Positions 44,432 to 53,340 of a DNA stretch of 64,000 nucleotides are shown here, piece after piece (the first letter of the stretch is position 1; each line of letters opens with the position of its first letter). Under the pieces are notes generated by a model. It ran no database searches, was not told the DNA's origin, and saw nothing but the letters and a program-made list of their open reading frames with translations. The position numbers were made by a program, and so were the translations under genes. The DNA comes from Flavobacteriaceae bacterium (GTDB lineage Bacteria > Bacteroidota > Bacteroidia > Flavobacteriales > Flavobacteriaceae). The stretch spans positions 60,487-124,486 of the forward strand of contig CANGTQ010000007.1 in assembly GCA_947456955.1 (NCBI GenBank), in the 5' to 3' direction.

Positions 44432-44797
44432 ATGAAAAATAAAAAAACGCTGGTTCTTGGAGCTAGCACAAAACCCGATAGATATGCTTTCAAAGCTATA
44501 ACAATGCTTGTCGAAAAAGGGCATTCTGTTTTGGCTATTGGACAAAATCAAGGTGAAGTTGCCGGAATAAAAATTTATACGAAACAAATTCCACTTGCCA
44601 ATATTGATACAGTGACTTTATACCTAAATCCGCTTCGTCAAAGAGATTATTATAACTACATTATAGAAACCAAGCCAAAGCGAGTAATCTTTAATCCGGG
44701 AACGGAAAATCCTCAGTTTTATCAATTACTCGAAAGCAACGGAATTAAAGTCGAGGTAGCTTGTACATTGGTTTTATTGGCTACGAATCAGTACTAG
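44432..44797 (+). CDS. CoA-binding (YccU-like) protein
   Basis: This 121-residue protein is a single CoA-binding Rossmann domain. KKTLVLGASTKPDRYAFKAI is the nucleotide loop, EKGHSVLAIGQNQGEVAGIK the second strand region, and RVIFNPGTENPQFYQLLESN the last block. The track ORF starts seven codons earlier at 44411, inside the -7 box; ATG 44432 is chosen. The family resembles the CoA-binding part of succinyl-CoA synthetase alpha. Its role is not established. It stands alone between convergent symporter and divergent marC genes. Confidence 0.82.
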   Translation: MKNKKTLVLGASTKPDRYAFKAITMLVEKGHSVLAIGQNQGEVAGIKIYTKQIPLANIDTVTLYLNPLRQRDYYNYIIETKPKRVIFNPGTENPQFYQLLESNGIKVEVACTLVLLATNQY

Positions 44798-44822
44798 AAT
44801 TAGGAATTAGGAATTTTACACT

Positions 44823-46319
44823 TTAATATCTCGTGTTTTCAGTCGCCGATTTGCTAATCAAGAGTAATCCAATAAACGTAATCAATCCATTTACGATAAT
44901 AAGTTCGTTATCAATTACATAATTTCCAAAAAGCGCGGCTGAATTTTTACTAATCAGAAAGCAAATCACCGGAGAAAGTAAGCAAATAAAAGGCACAAAC
45001 TTGTCGTGCACCGTTTTCGATTTCATAAATAACCCAAAGGCATACAATCCTAAAAGTGGTCCATACGTATAACTTGCCACTTTAAAAATCATCGTAACTA
45101 CCGATTTGTCGTTCAGTGAATTAAAAACTATAATAACCAAAAACATCAGCATTGAAAAGCCTATGTGCACAAAATGACGCGTTCTGACAATGTTAGGTTT
45201 GTTCTGATTTTCGGTTTTATCCATTCCTAAAAAATCGACGCAAAATGATGTTGTCAAAGCGGTCAAAGCCGAATCGGTTGTAGCAAATGTAGCGGCAGTT
45301 AATCCCAATAAAAAGATAATTGCCGGCACAATGCTCAAATGTTTGAAAGCAATTTCGGGAAACAAATAATCGGTTCTGGCAACGCCGTCAACCATTGGAA
45401 TGGCAATACCATTTTTGTTGGCATACAAATACAACAACGCACCCACACTCAAAAAGAAAATATTGATTATAACAAAAATTCCCGTGAAAGTAAACATGTT
45501 TTTTTGTGCTTCACCTATGTTTGCGCAACTCAGATTTTTTTGCATTAAATCTTGGTCTAGCCCAACCATAGCTATAGTTACGAATATTCCGCCTAGAATT
45601 TGCTTTAGTACAAAGTTGCCCTTTAGATAATCTTCATAGAAAAACACTTTAGAATAATTACTGTTTTTCACAGCTTCAAAAGCTTCGACTGCTCCAAAAT
45701 CCAGACTATGGCAAACAAAAATTATCGTCAAAAACACTGAGGAAACCAAGAAAAAAGTTTGTAACGTATCTGTAATAATAATGGTTTTCAATCCACCACG
45801 ATAGGTGTAGGAAAATATTAATCCCAAAGAAATCAAAACTGTTAAAGCAAATGGAATATTGAATGCATCAAATACGTAACGTTGCAATACAATAACCACT
45901 AAATACAATCTAAAAGAAGAACCGATTGTCCTGCTGATTAGGAAGATAGTAGCAGCCGTTTTATAACTTATTATTCCCAAACGTTGTTCAATATAACTAT
46001 AAATAGATGTCAGATTCATGCGGTAATAGAGCGGGAGCAAGACTTTGGCAATGATTAAAAATCCAATTGCATTTCCTAGAATAAACTGAAAGTATTTGAA
46101 CTGCAAATCAGGATTTCCCACTTCACCGGGAACCGAAATAAAAGTCACACCAGACAATGCTGTTCCAATCATTCCGAAGGCCACCAAATACCATTTCGAG
46201 TTTTTATTAGCTTTAAAAAACGTATCATTATCGGAGCTTTTTTTGCTGACTAAATTGGAAATCAATATCAATATTCCGAAATAAAGAATGATAATGATAA
46301 GAATTGTTGTTGGTGACAT
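44823..46319 (-). CDS. Sodium:solute symporter (SSS family)
   Basis: ATG 46319 gives 498 residues; the track start at 46361 lies in the spacer. There are about 13 membrane helices. Family features are the N-terminal TILIIIILYFGILILISNLV, FGMIGTALSGVTFISVPGE with the sodium-site region, RTIGSSFRLYLVVIVLQRY, and SYTYRGGLKTIIITDTLQT. GLTAATFATTDSALTALTTSF is the signature that holds the second sodium site. The substrate (sugar, amino acid, sialic acid or other) cannot be told. It is divergent from recR. Confidence 0.9.
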   Translation of the reverse strand: MSPTTILIIIILYFGILILISNLVSKKSSDNDTFFKANKNSKWYLVAFGMIGTALSGVTFISVPGEVGNPDLQFKYFQFILGNAIGFLIIAKVLLPLYYRMNLTSIYSYIEQRLGIISYKTAATIFLISRTIGSSFRLYLVVIVLQRYVFDAFNIPFALTVLISLGLIFSYTYRGGLKTIIITDTLQTFFLVSSVFLTIIFVCHSLDFGAVEAFEAVKNSNYSKVFFYEDYLKGNFVLKQILGGIFVTIAMVGLDQDLMQKNLSCANIGEAQKNMFTFTGIFVIINIFFLSVGALLYLYANKNGIAIPMVDGVARTDYLFPEIAFKHLSIVPAIIFLLGLTAATFATTDSALTALTTSFCVDFLGMDKTENQNKPNIVRTRHFVHIGFSMLMFLVIIVFNSLNDKSVVTMIFKVASYTYGPLLGLYAFGLFMKSKTVHDKFVPFICLLSPVICFLISKNSAALFGNYVIDNELIIVNGLITFIGLLLISKSATENTRY

Positions 46320-46360
46320 AGGTTTGGTTTTACAGTTAGCCAAAATACAAAAAAAGAACA

Positions 46361-46425
46361 TAGAAAATAGAAAATAGAAAATAGAGAATAGACAAGTCTA
46401 TATTCTTTATTCTATTTTCTTTTCT
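46361..46425. repeat. AGAAAATAG palindromic word repeat before recR
   Basis: TAGAAAATAGAAAATAGAAAATAGAGAATAGAC (46361-46393 region) is followed by GTCTATATTCTTTATTCTATTTTCT, the imperfect complement. The same words occur at 13855-13957. Confidence 0.65.
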
Positions 46426-46435
46426 CTTTTTACAC

Positions 46436-46443
46436 TAAATTTG
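46436..46443 (+). promoter_or_regulatory. Candidate -7 box touching the recR start
   Basis: TAAATTTG fits the consensus and ends four nt before the recR ATG. If used, transcription would begin at or very near the start codon. Confidence 0.4.
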
Positions 46444-46447
46444 CCTC

Positions 46448-47068
46448 ATGGAATTTTCTTCAAAATTGCTCGAAAAAGCAGTAAACGAAATGGCACAATT
46501 ACCGGGAATTGGGAAGCGTACAGCTTTGCGGTTGGTTTTACATTTATTAAAACAACCTTCGGAACAAACCCAATTTTTATCTCAAGCATTAACAAAAATG
46601 CGTGAGGAAATTAAATATTGCGCTAGTTGTCACAACATTTCCGATGTTGAAGTTTGTGAAATATGTAATAATCCTAAGAGAATTCATAAAATAATTTGTG
46701 TAGTTGAAGATGTTCGCGATGTTATGGCCATTGAAAACACGAATCAATTTAAAGGAATTTATCATGTTTTAGGAGGTAAAATTTCTCCAATTGATGGCGT
46801 TGGTCCAAGTCAATTAAATATTGATTCTTTGGTTGAAAAAGTAAAATTGGGAAAAATTGAAGAGTTAATTTTTGCGTTAAGTTCAACAATGGAAGGCGAT
46901 ACGACTAATTTTTATATTTTTAAAAGAATAAAAGAATATAAAGTAAAAACATCAACCATCGCCCGCGGAATTGCTGTTGGCGATGAATTAGAATACGCCG
47001 ATGAGGTTACTTTGGGACGAAGTATTTTGAACCGTATACCCTTTGAGAACACCCTGAAAAGTATGTAA
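46448..47068 (+). CDS. recR: Recombination mediator RecR
   Basis: This 206-residue protein has the RecR order: helix-hairpin-helix ([18 protein letters not shown]), a four-cysteine zinc finger ([16 protein letters not shown]), and the TOPRIM domain ([19 protein letters not shown], then [18 protein letters not shown]). It ends with the conserved [20 protein letters not shown]. RecR with RecO loads RecA at gaps. Length is standard. Genes on either side are unrelated. Confidence 0.95.
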   Translation: MEFSSKLLEKAVNEMAQLPGIGKRTALRLVLHLLKQPSEQTQFLSQALTKMREEIKYCASCHNISDVEVCEICNNPKRIHKIICVVEDVRDVMAIENTNQFKGIYHVLGGKISPIDGVGPSQLNIDSLVEKVKLGKIEELIFALSSTMEGDTTNFYIFKRIKEYKVKTSTIARGIAVGDELEYADEVTLGRSILNRIPFENTLKSM

Positions 47069-47091
47069 TTAAATAATAGCAAACTACATTT

Positions 47092-47120
47092 TTGTAATTA
47101 GAATTGAAAAACTATCTTTG
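47092..47120 (+). promoter_or_regulatory. Promoter of the Wza-Wzc polysaccharide block, TTG-N18-TATCTTTG
   Basis: TTG at 47092-47094 and TATCTTTG at 47113-47120 are 18 nt apart. They lie 25 nt before the Wza ATG, and recR ends just upstream. The promoter probably drives the export gene and the genes after it. Confidence 0.55.
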
Positions 47121-47144
47121 TTTGCAAATTTTTTATTTAAACTA

Positions 47145-47936
47145 ATGAACAAACCTAAAATATATTTACTGCTTCTGTTGAGCATTTTAGTTACTTCTTG
47201 TATTCCAAAAAAAGATTTGATTTATTTACAAGAAAATAAAACTGCTACTAATGAAGTAGTAACTCCTTCTAATCAAAATCCGTATCGACTTCAAACTAAT
47301 GATATCTTAAATATCAATGTAAAAGCTATAGATTCAAAATTAGTTGGAATTTTTAATAATACTGAAGGAGCAGCAGCGAACGCAAATGTTAATGAACAAA
47401 GCATTTATTACAATGGATATTCTGTTGATGACCATGGCAACATCAGATTGCCTATTCTTGGTGAGATGAATGTTTTAGGCTTTACAGTTGAAGAAGTGAG
47501 AATTAAAATTGAAAAAATACTTTTAGACAAATATTTTAAAAGCGAAGCAGGAGTTTATGTGGTTGTGAAGTTAGCTGGTTTTCGATATACTATAAATGGG
47601 GAAGTTGGAATTACAGGGACAAAAATATTATATCAAGACAAGGTTAATATTATGGAAGCTATAGCTAATTCGGGCGATATTACCATAACCGGTGACAGAA
47701 AGAATGTGAAGGTGATAAGAAGATTCCCTCATGGTAATGAAACATTTAGTATCGATTTAACTGATGCGAATGCTGTTAATTCTCCCTGTTTTTATCTACA
47801 GCCAAATGATTATGTATTGGTAAACCCATTAAGCCAAAAAACATGGGGGACTGGGAAGACAGGAATCGAATCACTTACCACTATAATTACACTATTATCA
47901 TTAGCAACAACAACTTATTTGCTACTTAGAAATTAA
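47145..47936 (+). CDS. Wza-like polysaccharide export lipoprotein
   Basis: ATG 47145 gives 263 residues; the track start overlaps the promoter. A lipoprotein signal (YLLLLLSILVTSC) is followed by PNPYRLQTNDILNINV-like residues of the PES domain and then a SLBB-type segment: GEVGITGTKILYQDKVNIME, then AIANSGDITITGDRKNVKVI. It ends with a membrane helix (LTTIITLLSLATTTYLLL). Wza forms the outer-membrane export pore for capsule or EPS; this short version is typical of Bacteroidota. It lies 11 nt before the Wzc-like kinase. Confidence 0.88.
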   Translation: MNKPKIYLLLLLSILVTSCIPKKDLIYLQENKTATNEVVTPSNQNPYRLQTNDILNINVKAIDSKLVGIFNNTEGAAANANVNEQSIYYNGYSVDDHGNIRLPILGEMNVLGFTVEEVRIKIEKILLDKYFKSEAGVYVVVKLAGFRYTINGEVGITGTKILYQDKVNIMEAIANSGDITITGDRKNVKVIRRFPHGNETFSIDLTDANAVNSPCFYLQPNDYVLVNPLSQKTWGTGKTGIESLTTIITLLSLATTTYLLLRN

Positions 47937-47947
47937 TACCTTTTTTC

Positions 47948-50416
47948 ATGTTAGACGTAAAAGATTTTACTTTTTTTGATAAACAAAACAGCTTTGATTT
48001 TAAAGGTTTTTTAATTAAAACGTTGAGTTATTGGAAGTGGTTTGTGGTTGGGCTAATTATCGCATTTTCTATTGCCCATCAAGTTAATGTTAGGAAACAA
48101 AAGATTTATGGTATTGAAACCACTATAGCAGTTCAGGAAGAAAACAATCCTTTTTTTACTTCAAATACAAGTTTAGTTTTTAATTGGGGAGGAACTTCTG
48201 ATAAAGTTCAGATGATTTCTACTACTTTAAAATCAAGATCGCATAATGAATTAGTAGTTGATAAATTGCAATTTTATATTGATTATTTCAAACAAACAAA
48301 ATATTTTTTACAAGATGTTTATGGTCAGGTTCCATTCAAAATAACCTTAGATAAAAATAAAAATCAATTATTCGGCCAGTTTATAAAAGTAAAAATGGTT
48401 TCAAATAATTCGTATCAAATCACTATTCCATTTCAGTCCAATACTACTCAGGTTATAAGATACATTGATAATAAAAAATCAATAGTTCCAATTGAAAATA
48501 AAGAATTCAAAGAAGTATTTAAAATTGGAGAAACGGTCAATTTGCCCTTCCTTCATTGGAAATTAGATTTATCAAATTTTGAAGAGAATAACTTCAATGA
48601 AGAAATATTAATTAGGTTCAACTCTTTTGACAATACTGTTTCTGCATGTATGGGATTAAATGTTGTAATTGATGATAAAGCGGGTTCCATTCTAAAAATT
48701 GGTGCGCAAGGAACAAATAAAAACCGTATGGTTGATTTTCTTAATTCTACTGTCGAAGTATTAATTAAAAGACAATTAGACAATAAGAATAAATTTGCTG
48801 AAAATACAATAAACTTCATTGATGAGACATTAGGATCAATGGAAAAACAATTAAAAAATTCAGGCGAAGAATTAAAAGATTTTGGTAAAAACAACAATAT
48901 ACTTGATATTGAAGAAGGTGGGACAAGTTTTAAAGATCAATTATTGGATTATGATACCCAAAAAGATGCTGTCGAAAGAAAAATAGAATACTTAAATTCA
49001 TTACGAAATTATTTAAAGAACAGCGTTGATTTTTCTAAATTGCCCGCGCCAACTATTGCAGGAATTGATGAACCAAACATTAATGCCAATGTTAGTAAAA
49101 TAATAGCTTTATCGATACAGCGTTCGGAATTAGCCTTTTCTGTAAAGGGTTCATTCTCTTATGAAAGATTGGATAATGAAATACAATCAATAAAGAAAGT
49201 ATTGCTTGAAAACGAATCAACTTATAGAAATTCCTTGAAGTATGACTTAAATTTAGCCAAACAAAAAATTGCAAAAATCGAAAGTGAAATCAGCAGGCTT
49301 CCCGAAAACAAACAGGAATGGCTAAAGTTATCCAGAAAGTACAATTTAAGTGATAACATTTACAATACATTTTTACAAAAAAGAAGCGAGGCATCTATAG
49401 TGAAAGCAGCAAACTTACCAGATATACAATTTATTGATCCTGCCAAAGATGTTGGTGGCGGTTTATTAGGTCCAAAAACCAGTGTCAACTATGTCTTAGC
49501 ATTTTTTATGGGACTATTAATCCCATTAGCATTGGTGTTTTTCATTTTCTTTATTACTAATTCAGTTCAAAATATTGAAGATATTTCATCTCAAACCCAA
49601 TTGCCATTGATTGGTATAGTTGGTGTTAAACATTCAGAAAGTAATTTGTCAGTTTTTGAAAGACCAAAATCGGCCCTTTCTGAATCATTTAGAGCCATTC
49701 GTTCCTCTTTACAGTTTTTATACAAAAAAAATAGCATTGATGGTTCAAAAACGCTAATGCTAACATCCTCTGTTAGTGGTGAAGGAAAAACATTTTGTTC
49801 CTTAAATATTGCAACTGTCTTTGCATTAAGTGAAAAGAAGACTATAATTGTGGGATTGGATTTAAGAAAACCAAAACTCTTTGATGATTTTAATATCCAA
49901 AACGAGCTCGGTGCTGTCAATTTTTTAATCGGTCAAAATACACTTGATGAAGTTATTAAAAAAACACATATCCCTTACCTTGATGTTATTACATCTGGAC
50001 CAATTCCTCCTAATCCTTCTGAGTTAATTCTTGGGGGTTCTATGAGAGATATGATTGGAGAATTGAAGAAAAAGTATGATTATATTATTCTTGATACGCC
50101 GCCTGTTGGATTGGTTTCGGATGCTCTAGAATTATCTCAATATTGTGATGTTACCTTATATGTTATACGTCAGAATTTCACCAAAAAAGAAATGTTGACA
50201 TTATTAAATAACAGAACCAAGCGTGGCGAACTTAACAATGTAAGCATCATATTTAATGGTTATGAAAATAAAGCAAAATATGGTGTTGGCTACGGTTATG
50301 GTTATGGCTACGGTTACGGCTATGGCTACGGCTACCTTGAAGAGGAAGTGCCTACCGCATTTTTTGCTAAATGGAAATATCGAATATTGAAAAAATTTAG
50401 AAATGGCAAAAACTAA
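47948..50416 (+). CDS. Wzc-type tyrosine autokinase / chain-length regulator (fused)
   Basis: This 822-residue protein has a Wzz/GumC N-terminal region with a first membrane helix (WFVVGLIIAFSIAHQV), a long periplasmic coiled coil, and a second helix (VLAFFMGLLIPLALVFFIFF, about residue 520). It ends in a BY-kinase domain: Walker A SVSGEGKTFCSLN, Walker A' VGLDLRKPKLFDD, and Walker B YDYIILDTPPVGLVSDA. The tail carries eight GY dipeptides (50288-50335), likely phosphorylation tyrosines, and then EEEVPTAFF. Wzc controls polymer length and export with Wza. Its end overlaps the next gene by 14 nt. Confidence 0.93.
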   Translation: MLDVKDFTFFDKQNSFDFKGFLIKTLSYWKWFVVGLIIAFSIAHQVNVRKQKIYGIETTIAVQEENNPFFTSNTSLVFNWGGTSDKVQMISTTLKSRSHNELVVDKLQFYIDYFKQTKYFLQDVYGQVPFKITLDKNKNQLFGQFIKVKMVSNNSYQITIPFQSNTTQVIRYIDNKKSIVPIENKEFKEVFKIGETVNLPFLHWKLDLSNFEENNFNEEILIRFNSFDNTVSACMGLNVVIDDKAGSILKIGAQGTNKNRMVDFLNSTVEVLIKRQLDNKNKFAENTINFIDETLGSMEKQLKNSGEELKDFGKNNNILDIEEGGTSFKDQLLDYDTQKDAVERKIEYLNSLRNYLKNSVDFSKLPAPTIAGIDEPNINANVSKIIALSIQRSELAFSVKGSFSYERLDNEIQSIKKVLLENESTYRNSLKYDLNLAKQKIAKIESEISRLPENKQEWLKLSRKYNLSDNIYNTFLQKRSEASIVKAANLPDIQFIDPAKDVGGGLLGPKTSVNYVLAFFMGLLIPLALVFFIFFITNSVQNIEDISSQTQLPLIGIVGVKHSESNLSVFERPKSALSESFRAIRSSLQFLYKKNSIDGSKTLMLTSSVSGEGKTFCSLNIATVFALSEKKTIIVGLDLRKPKLFDDFNIQNELGAVNFLIGQNTLDEVIKKTHIPYLDVITSGPIPPNPSELILGGSMRDMIGELKKKYDYIILDTPPVGLVSDALELSQYCDVTLYVIRQNFTKKEMLTLLNNRTKRGELNNVSIIFNGYENKAKYGVGYGYGYGYGYGYGYGYLEEEVPTAFFAKWKYRILKKFRNGKN

Positions 50417-51383
50417 AACCACAATATTGATTACAGGTGGTGCGGGATTTATTGGTACTAATTTGTGTGAATATTTTTTGTCAAAAGGATATTTTGTTGT
50501 TTGCTTTGATAATTTTGCTACTGGTCATAAACATAATATTTCCGAATTTCTTCTGCATGAAAACTTCAAATTAATAGAAGGTGATATTAGAAATTTAGAG
50601 CAATGTGAAAATGCCGTTATCGGTGTTGATTATGTATTGCATCAGGCAGCGTTGGGTTCTGTCCCACGCTCTATAAACGATCCTATTACAAGCAATGAAG
50701 TTAATGTTTCTGGTTTTTTAAATATGCTTGTTGCCTCTAGAGATGCAGGTGTTCAACGATTTATTTATGCAGCAAGTTCTTCCACATATGGGGATTCAGA
50801 AAGTTTGCCAAAAGTAGAAGATAAAATTGGGAAACCACTTTCGCCTTACGCTATTACAAAATATGTAAATGAGTTATACGCTGAAATTTTCAGTAATACG
50901 TATGGTTTTGAAACAATAGGTCTGCGTTATTTTAATGTTTTTGGAAGAAGACAAGATCCAAATGGTGCCTATGCTGCCGTTATTCCAAAGTTTGTGATGC
51001 AATTAATGAAACATGAAAGTCCGGTAATTAATGGAGACGGAAATTTTTCAAGAGATTTTACCTATATAGATAATGTTATTCAAATGAATGAGTTGGCTAT
51101 GTTGACTCAAAATCCGGAAGCAATTAATACGGTTTATAACACCGCTTATGGTGATAGAACAACACTAAAAGATATGGTTTCTTACTTAAAAGAATACTTA
51201 TCCGAATTTGATTCCGCGATTGCTGGTATTGATGTAATACACGGCCCAAATAGAGTAGGGGATATTCCTCATTCTTTGGCTAGCATTGATAAAGCAAAAA
51301 GATTATTAAACTATACTCCCGAATACTCTTTTCAAGACGGTTTAAAAGAAGCTGTGAAATGGTATTGGAATAATTTAAAATAA
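50403..51383 (+). CDS. UDP-HexNAc 4-epimerase, WbpP/TviC-like SDR
   Basis: This 326-residue SDR enzyme has the Rossmann motif [17 protein letters not shown], a serine region [11 protein letters not shown], and the catalytic YxxxK in [24 protein letters not shown] is typical of the WbpP/TviC subgroup, which interconverts UDP-GlcNAc(A) and UDP-GalNAc(A). [20 protein letters not shown] and the ending [11 protein letters not shown] agree. It overlaps the Wzc-like gene by 14 nt. With the dehydrogenase at 53341 it would make UDP-GalNAcA. Confidence 0.85.
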   Translation: MAKTKTTILITGGAGFIGTNLCEYFLSKGYFVVCFDNFATGHKHNISEFLLHENFKLIEGDIRNLEQCENAVIGVDYVLHQAALGSVPRSINDPITSNEVNVSGFLNMLVASRDAGVQRFIYAASSSTYGDSESLPKVEDKIGKPLSPYAITKYVNELYAEIFSNTYGFETIGLRYFNVFGRRQDPNGAYAAVIPKFVMQLMKHESPVINGDGNFSRDFTYIDNVIQMNELAMLTQNPEAINTVYNTAYGDRTTLKDMVSYLKEYLSEFDSAIAGIDVIHGPNRVGDIPHSLASIDKAKRLLNYTPEYSFQDGLKEAVKWYWNNLK

Positions 51384-51385
51384 AA

Positions 51386-52783
51386 ATGAACATGAAAATT
51401 AAAAATATTTGTTGTATTGGTGCGGGATATGTTGGTGGACCAACAATGGCAGTTATTGCACAAAAATGTCCTGATATTAAAGTTACGGTAGTCGATTTAA
51501 ACGAAGCCCGAATAGCGGCTTGGAATGATAAAGATGTTAATAATATTCCAATATATGAACCGGGATTAAATGAAATGGTTGGCAATGTTCGCGGGAAGAA
51601 TTTGTTTTTTTCTACCGAAGTTGACAAAGCCATTGATGAAGCCGATTTGATTTTTATATCAGTAAATACGCCAACCAAAACTTACGGCACCGGAAAAGGA
51701 ATGGCAGCCGATTTAAAGCATATTGAACTTTGTGCTCGACAAATTGCCAAAGTAGCCAAAAACAATAAAATCATAGTTGAGAAATCGACCTTACCTGTTA
51801 GAACAGCCGAAGCTTTAAAGAGTATTTTAGACAATACCGGAAACGGAGTGCAATTTCAAATACTTTCGAATCCGGAGTTCCTAGCTGAAGGAACGGCTGT
51901 TGAGGATTTACTATCTCCAGATCGAGTTTTAATTGGAGGTGAAACAACACCTGAAGGTCAGGAAGCTATAAAATCTTTGGCTGATGTCTATGCCAATTGG
52001 GTTCCAAGAGAACGAATTTTAACTACTAATGTTTGGTCATCGGAATTGTCAAAGCTTGTTGCTAATGCCTTCTTAGCACAGCGCGTTTCTTCTATTAATG
52101 CTATTTCAGAATTATGCGAAAAAACAGAAGCCAATGTAAGTGAAGTGGCTAAAGCTATTGGAATGGACAGCAGAATCGGTCCTAAGTTTTTGAAAGCTTC
52201 CGTTGGATTTGGAGGTTCTTGTTTTCAAAAGGATATTTTGAATTTGGTTTATATTTCAAAAGCTTTCGGATTGCATGAAGTAGCCGATTATTGGGAACAG
52301 GTAATCATTATGAATGACCACCAGAAAAAACGTTTCTCCAAAAATATTGTACAGACACTATATAATACGGTTTCGGGTAAAAAGATAACTTTTTTGGGTT
52401 GGGCTTTTAAAAAAGACACTAACGACACCAGAGAATCAGCCGCCATTTATGTTGCCGATGATTTGATTAATGAACAAGCAAATATTGCTTTGTTTGACCC
52501 AAAAGTTTCCCAAAAACAAGTGCTTTCTGATTTGGATTATCTTGATACTAGAAAAGCTTCAGATAATGAAAAATATATCAAATCGTACGACAATCCCTAT
52601 GATGCTTGTAAAAATGCACATGCCATTGCCATACTAACCGAATGGGATGAGTTTAAAGAGTATGATTGGCAACGAATTTATGACAACATGCTAAAGCCGG
52701 CTTTTGTTTTTGATGGTAGAAACATTTTAGATGGTGAAAAATTGAAATCGATAGGGTTTAATTTTCAGTCGATTGGGAGTTAG
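51386..52783 (+). CDS. UDP-glucose 6-dehydrogenase (long, eukaryote-like type)
   Basis: This 465-residue enzyme oxidises UDP-glucose to UDP-glucuronate. It has [46 protein letters not shown], and the catalytic cysteine in [15 protein letters not shown]. The [13 protein letters not shown] block and the length fit the eukaryote-like UGDH group and not the shorter bacterial Ugd. It begins two bases after the epimerase stop. A second in-frame Met lies two codons inside and could be the start. The four-helix-bundle gene follows. Confidence 0.9.
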   Translation: MNMKIKNICCIGAGYVGGPTMAVIAQKCPDIKVTVVDLNEARIAAWNDKDVNNIPIYEPGLNEMVGNVRGKNLFFSTEVDKAIDEADLIFISVNTPTKTYGTGKGMAADLKHIELCARQIAKVAKNNKIIVEKSTLPVRTAEALKSILDNTGNGVQFQILSNPEFLAEGTAVEDLLSPDRVLIGGETTPEGQEAIKSLADVYANWVPRERILTTNVWSSELSKLVANAFLAQRVSSINAISELCEKTEANVSEVAKAIGMDSRIGPKFLKASVGFGGSCFQKDILNLVYISKAFGLHEVADYWEQVIIMNDHQKKRFSKNIVQTLYNTVSGKKITFLGWAFKKDTNDTRESAAIYVADDLINEQANIALFDPKVSQKQVLSDLDYLDTRKASDNEKYIKSYDNPYDACKNAHAIAILTEWDEFKEYDWQRIYDNMLKPAFVFDGRNILDGEKLKSIGFNFQSIGS

Positions 52784-52786
52784 GTG

Positions 52787-53335
52787 GAGGTTATCGGTTG
52801 TCGGTTATCGGTTGTCAGTTATCAGTTATCGGTTTTGGGTTATCGGTTATTAGTTTAAGGTTAGAAATTTATGAATAGTTATAAAGATTTAGATATTTAT
52901 AAGATTTCTTTGAATTTGTTTTATGAAGTTCATCCAGCAACATTGTTATTGCCAAAGTATGAGCTCTATGAGCTTGGAAGTCAGTTAAGAAGATCATCTG
53001 ATTCTGTAGTTTCAAATATTGTGGAGGGTTATGGCAGAAAAAGATATAAAGCAGAATTTATTAGATTTTTAGTTTTCAGTCATTCTAGTTGCTTGGAAAC
53101 AAAAGCACATTTAGAAAAGATAAATCATTTGTATCAAGGACTAATTCCTGACAATTTAAAATATATTAATGAATACGATACTCTGGGAGCAAAAATTTTT
53201 ACTTTTATAAAATATGTCGAAGATAATTGGAAAACATAATTTTCAACATACAACAGAGAACTGATAACAGAAAACGGAGAACAGAAAACTGAGAACCGAG
53301 AACAGAAAACGGAGAACCCAGAATTGAAAACAAAA
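52787..53335. repeat. Inverted word repeats flanking the four-helix-bundle gene
   Basis: The left flank (52787-52862) is a run of GTTATCGGTTGTC and GTTATCAGTT words. The right flank (53251-53335) has the inverted forms AACTGATAAC (53259-53268), ACAGAAAAC and AACCGAGAACAG. The exact word GTTATCAGTT is at 52818-52827 and inverted at 53259-53268. Together they bracket one ORF. Confidence 0.75.
52871..53239 (+). CDS. Free-standing four-helix-bundle protein (23S rRNA IVS / Avd-like family)
   Basis: This 122-residue protein fits the four-helix-bundle family first known from 23S rRNA intervening sequences. Early SYKDLDIYKISLNLFYEV is followed by the family motif YELGSQLRRSSDSVVSNIVEG, then RKRYKAEFIRFLVFSHSSCL and ETKAHLEKINHLY. 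It is predicted all-alpha and basic. Related proteins (bAvd) act with diversity-generating retroelements, but no reverse transcriptase or template repeat is visible here. It sits between two sugar-dehydrogenase genes with inverted repeats on both sides. Function in this setting is unknown. Confidence 0.85.
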   Translation: MNSYKDLDIYKISLNLFYEVHPATLLLPKYELYELGSQLRRSSDSVVSNIVEGYGRKRYKAEFIRFLVFSHSSCLETKAHLEKINHLYQGLIPDNLKYINEYDTLGAKIFTFIKYVEDNWKT

Positions 53336-53340
53336 TAACA

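Noticed and set aside
52787-53335. Word-repeat flanks as a CRISPR or a diversity-generating retroelement
   Set aside because: No repeat-spacer structure, no reverse transcriptase and no template/variable repeat pair were seen.
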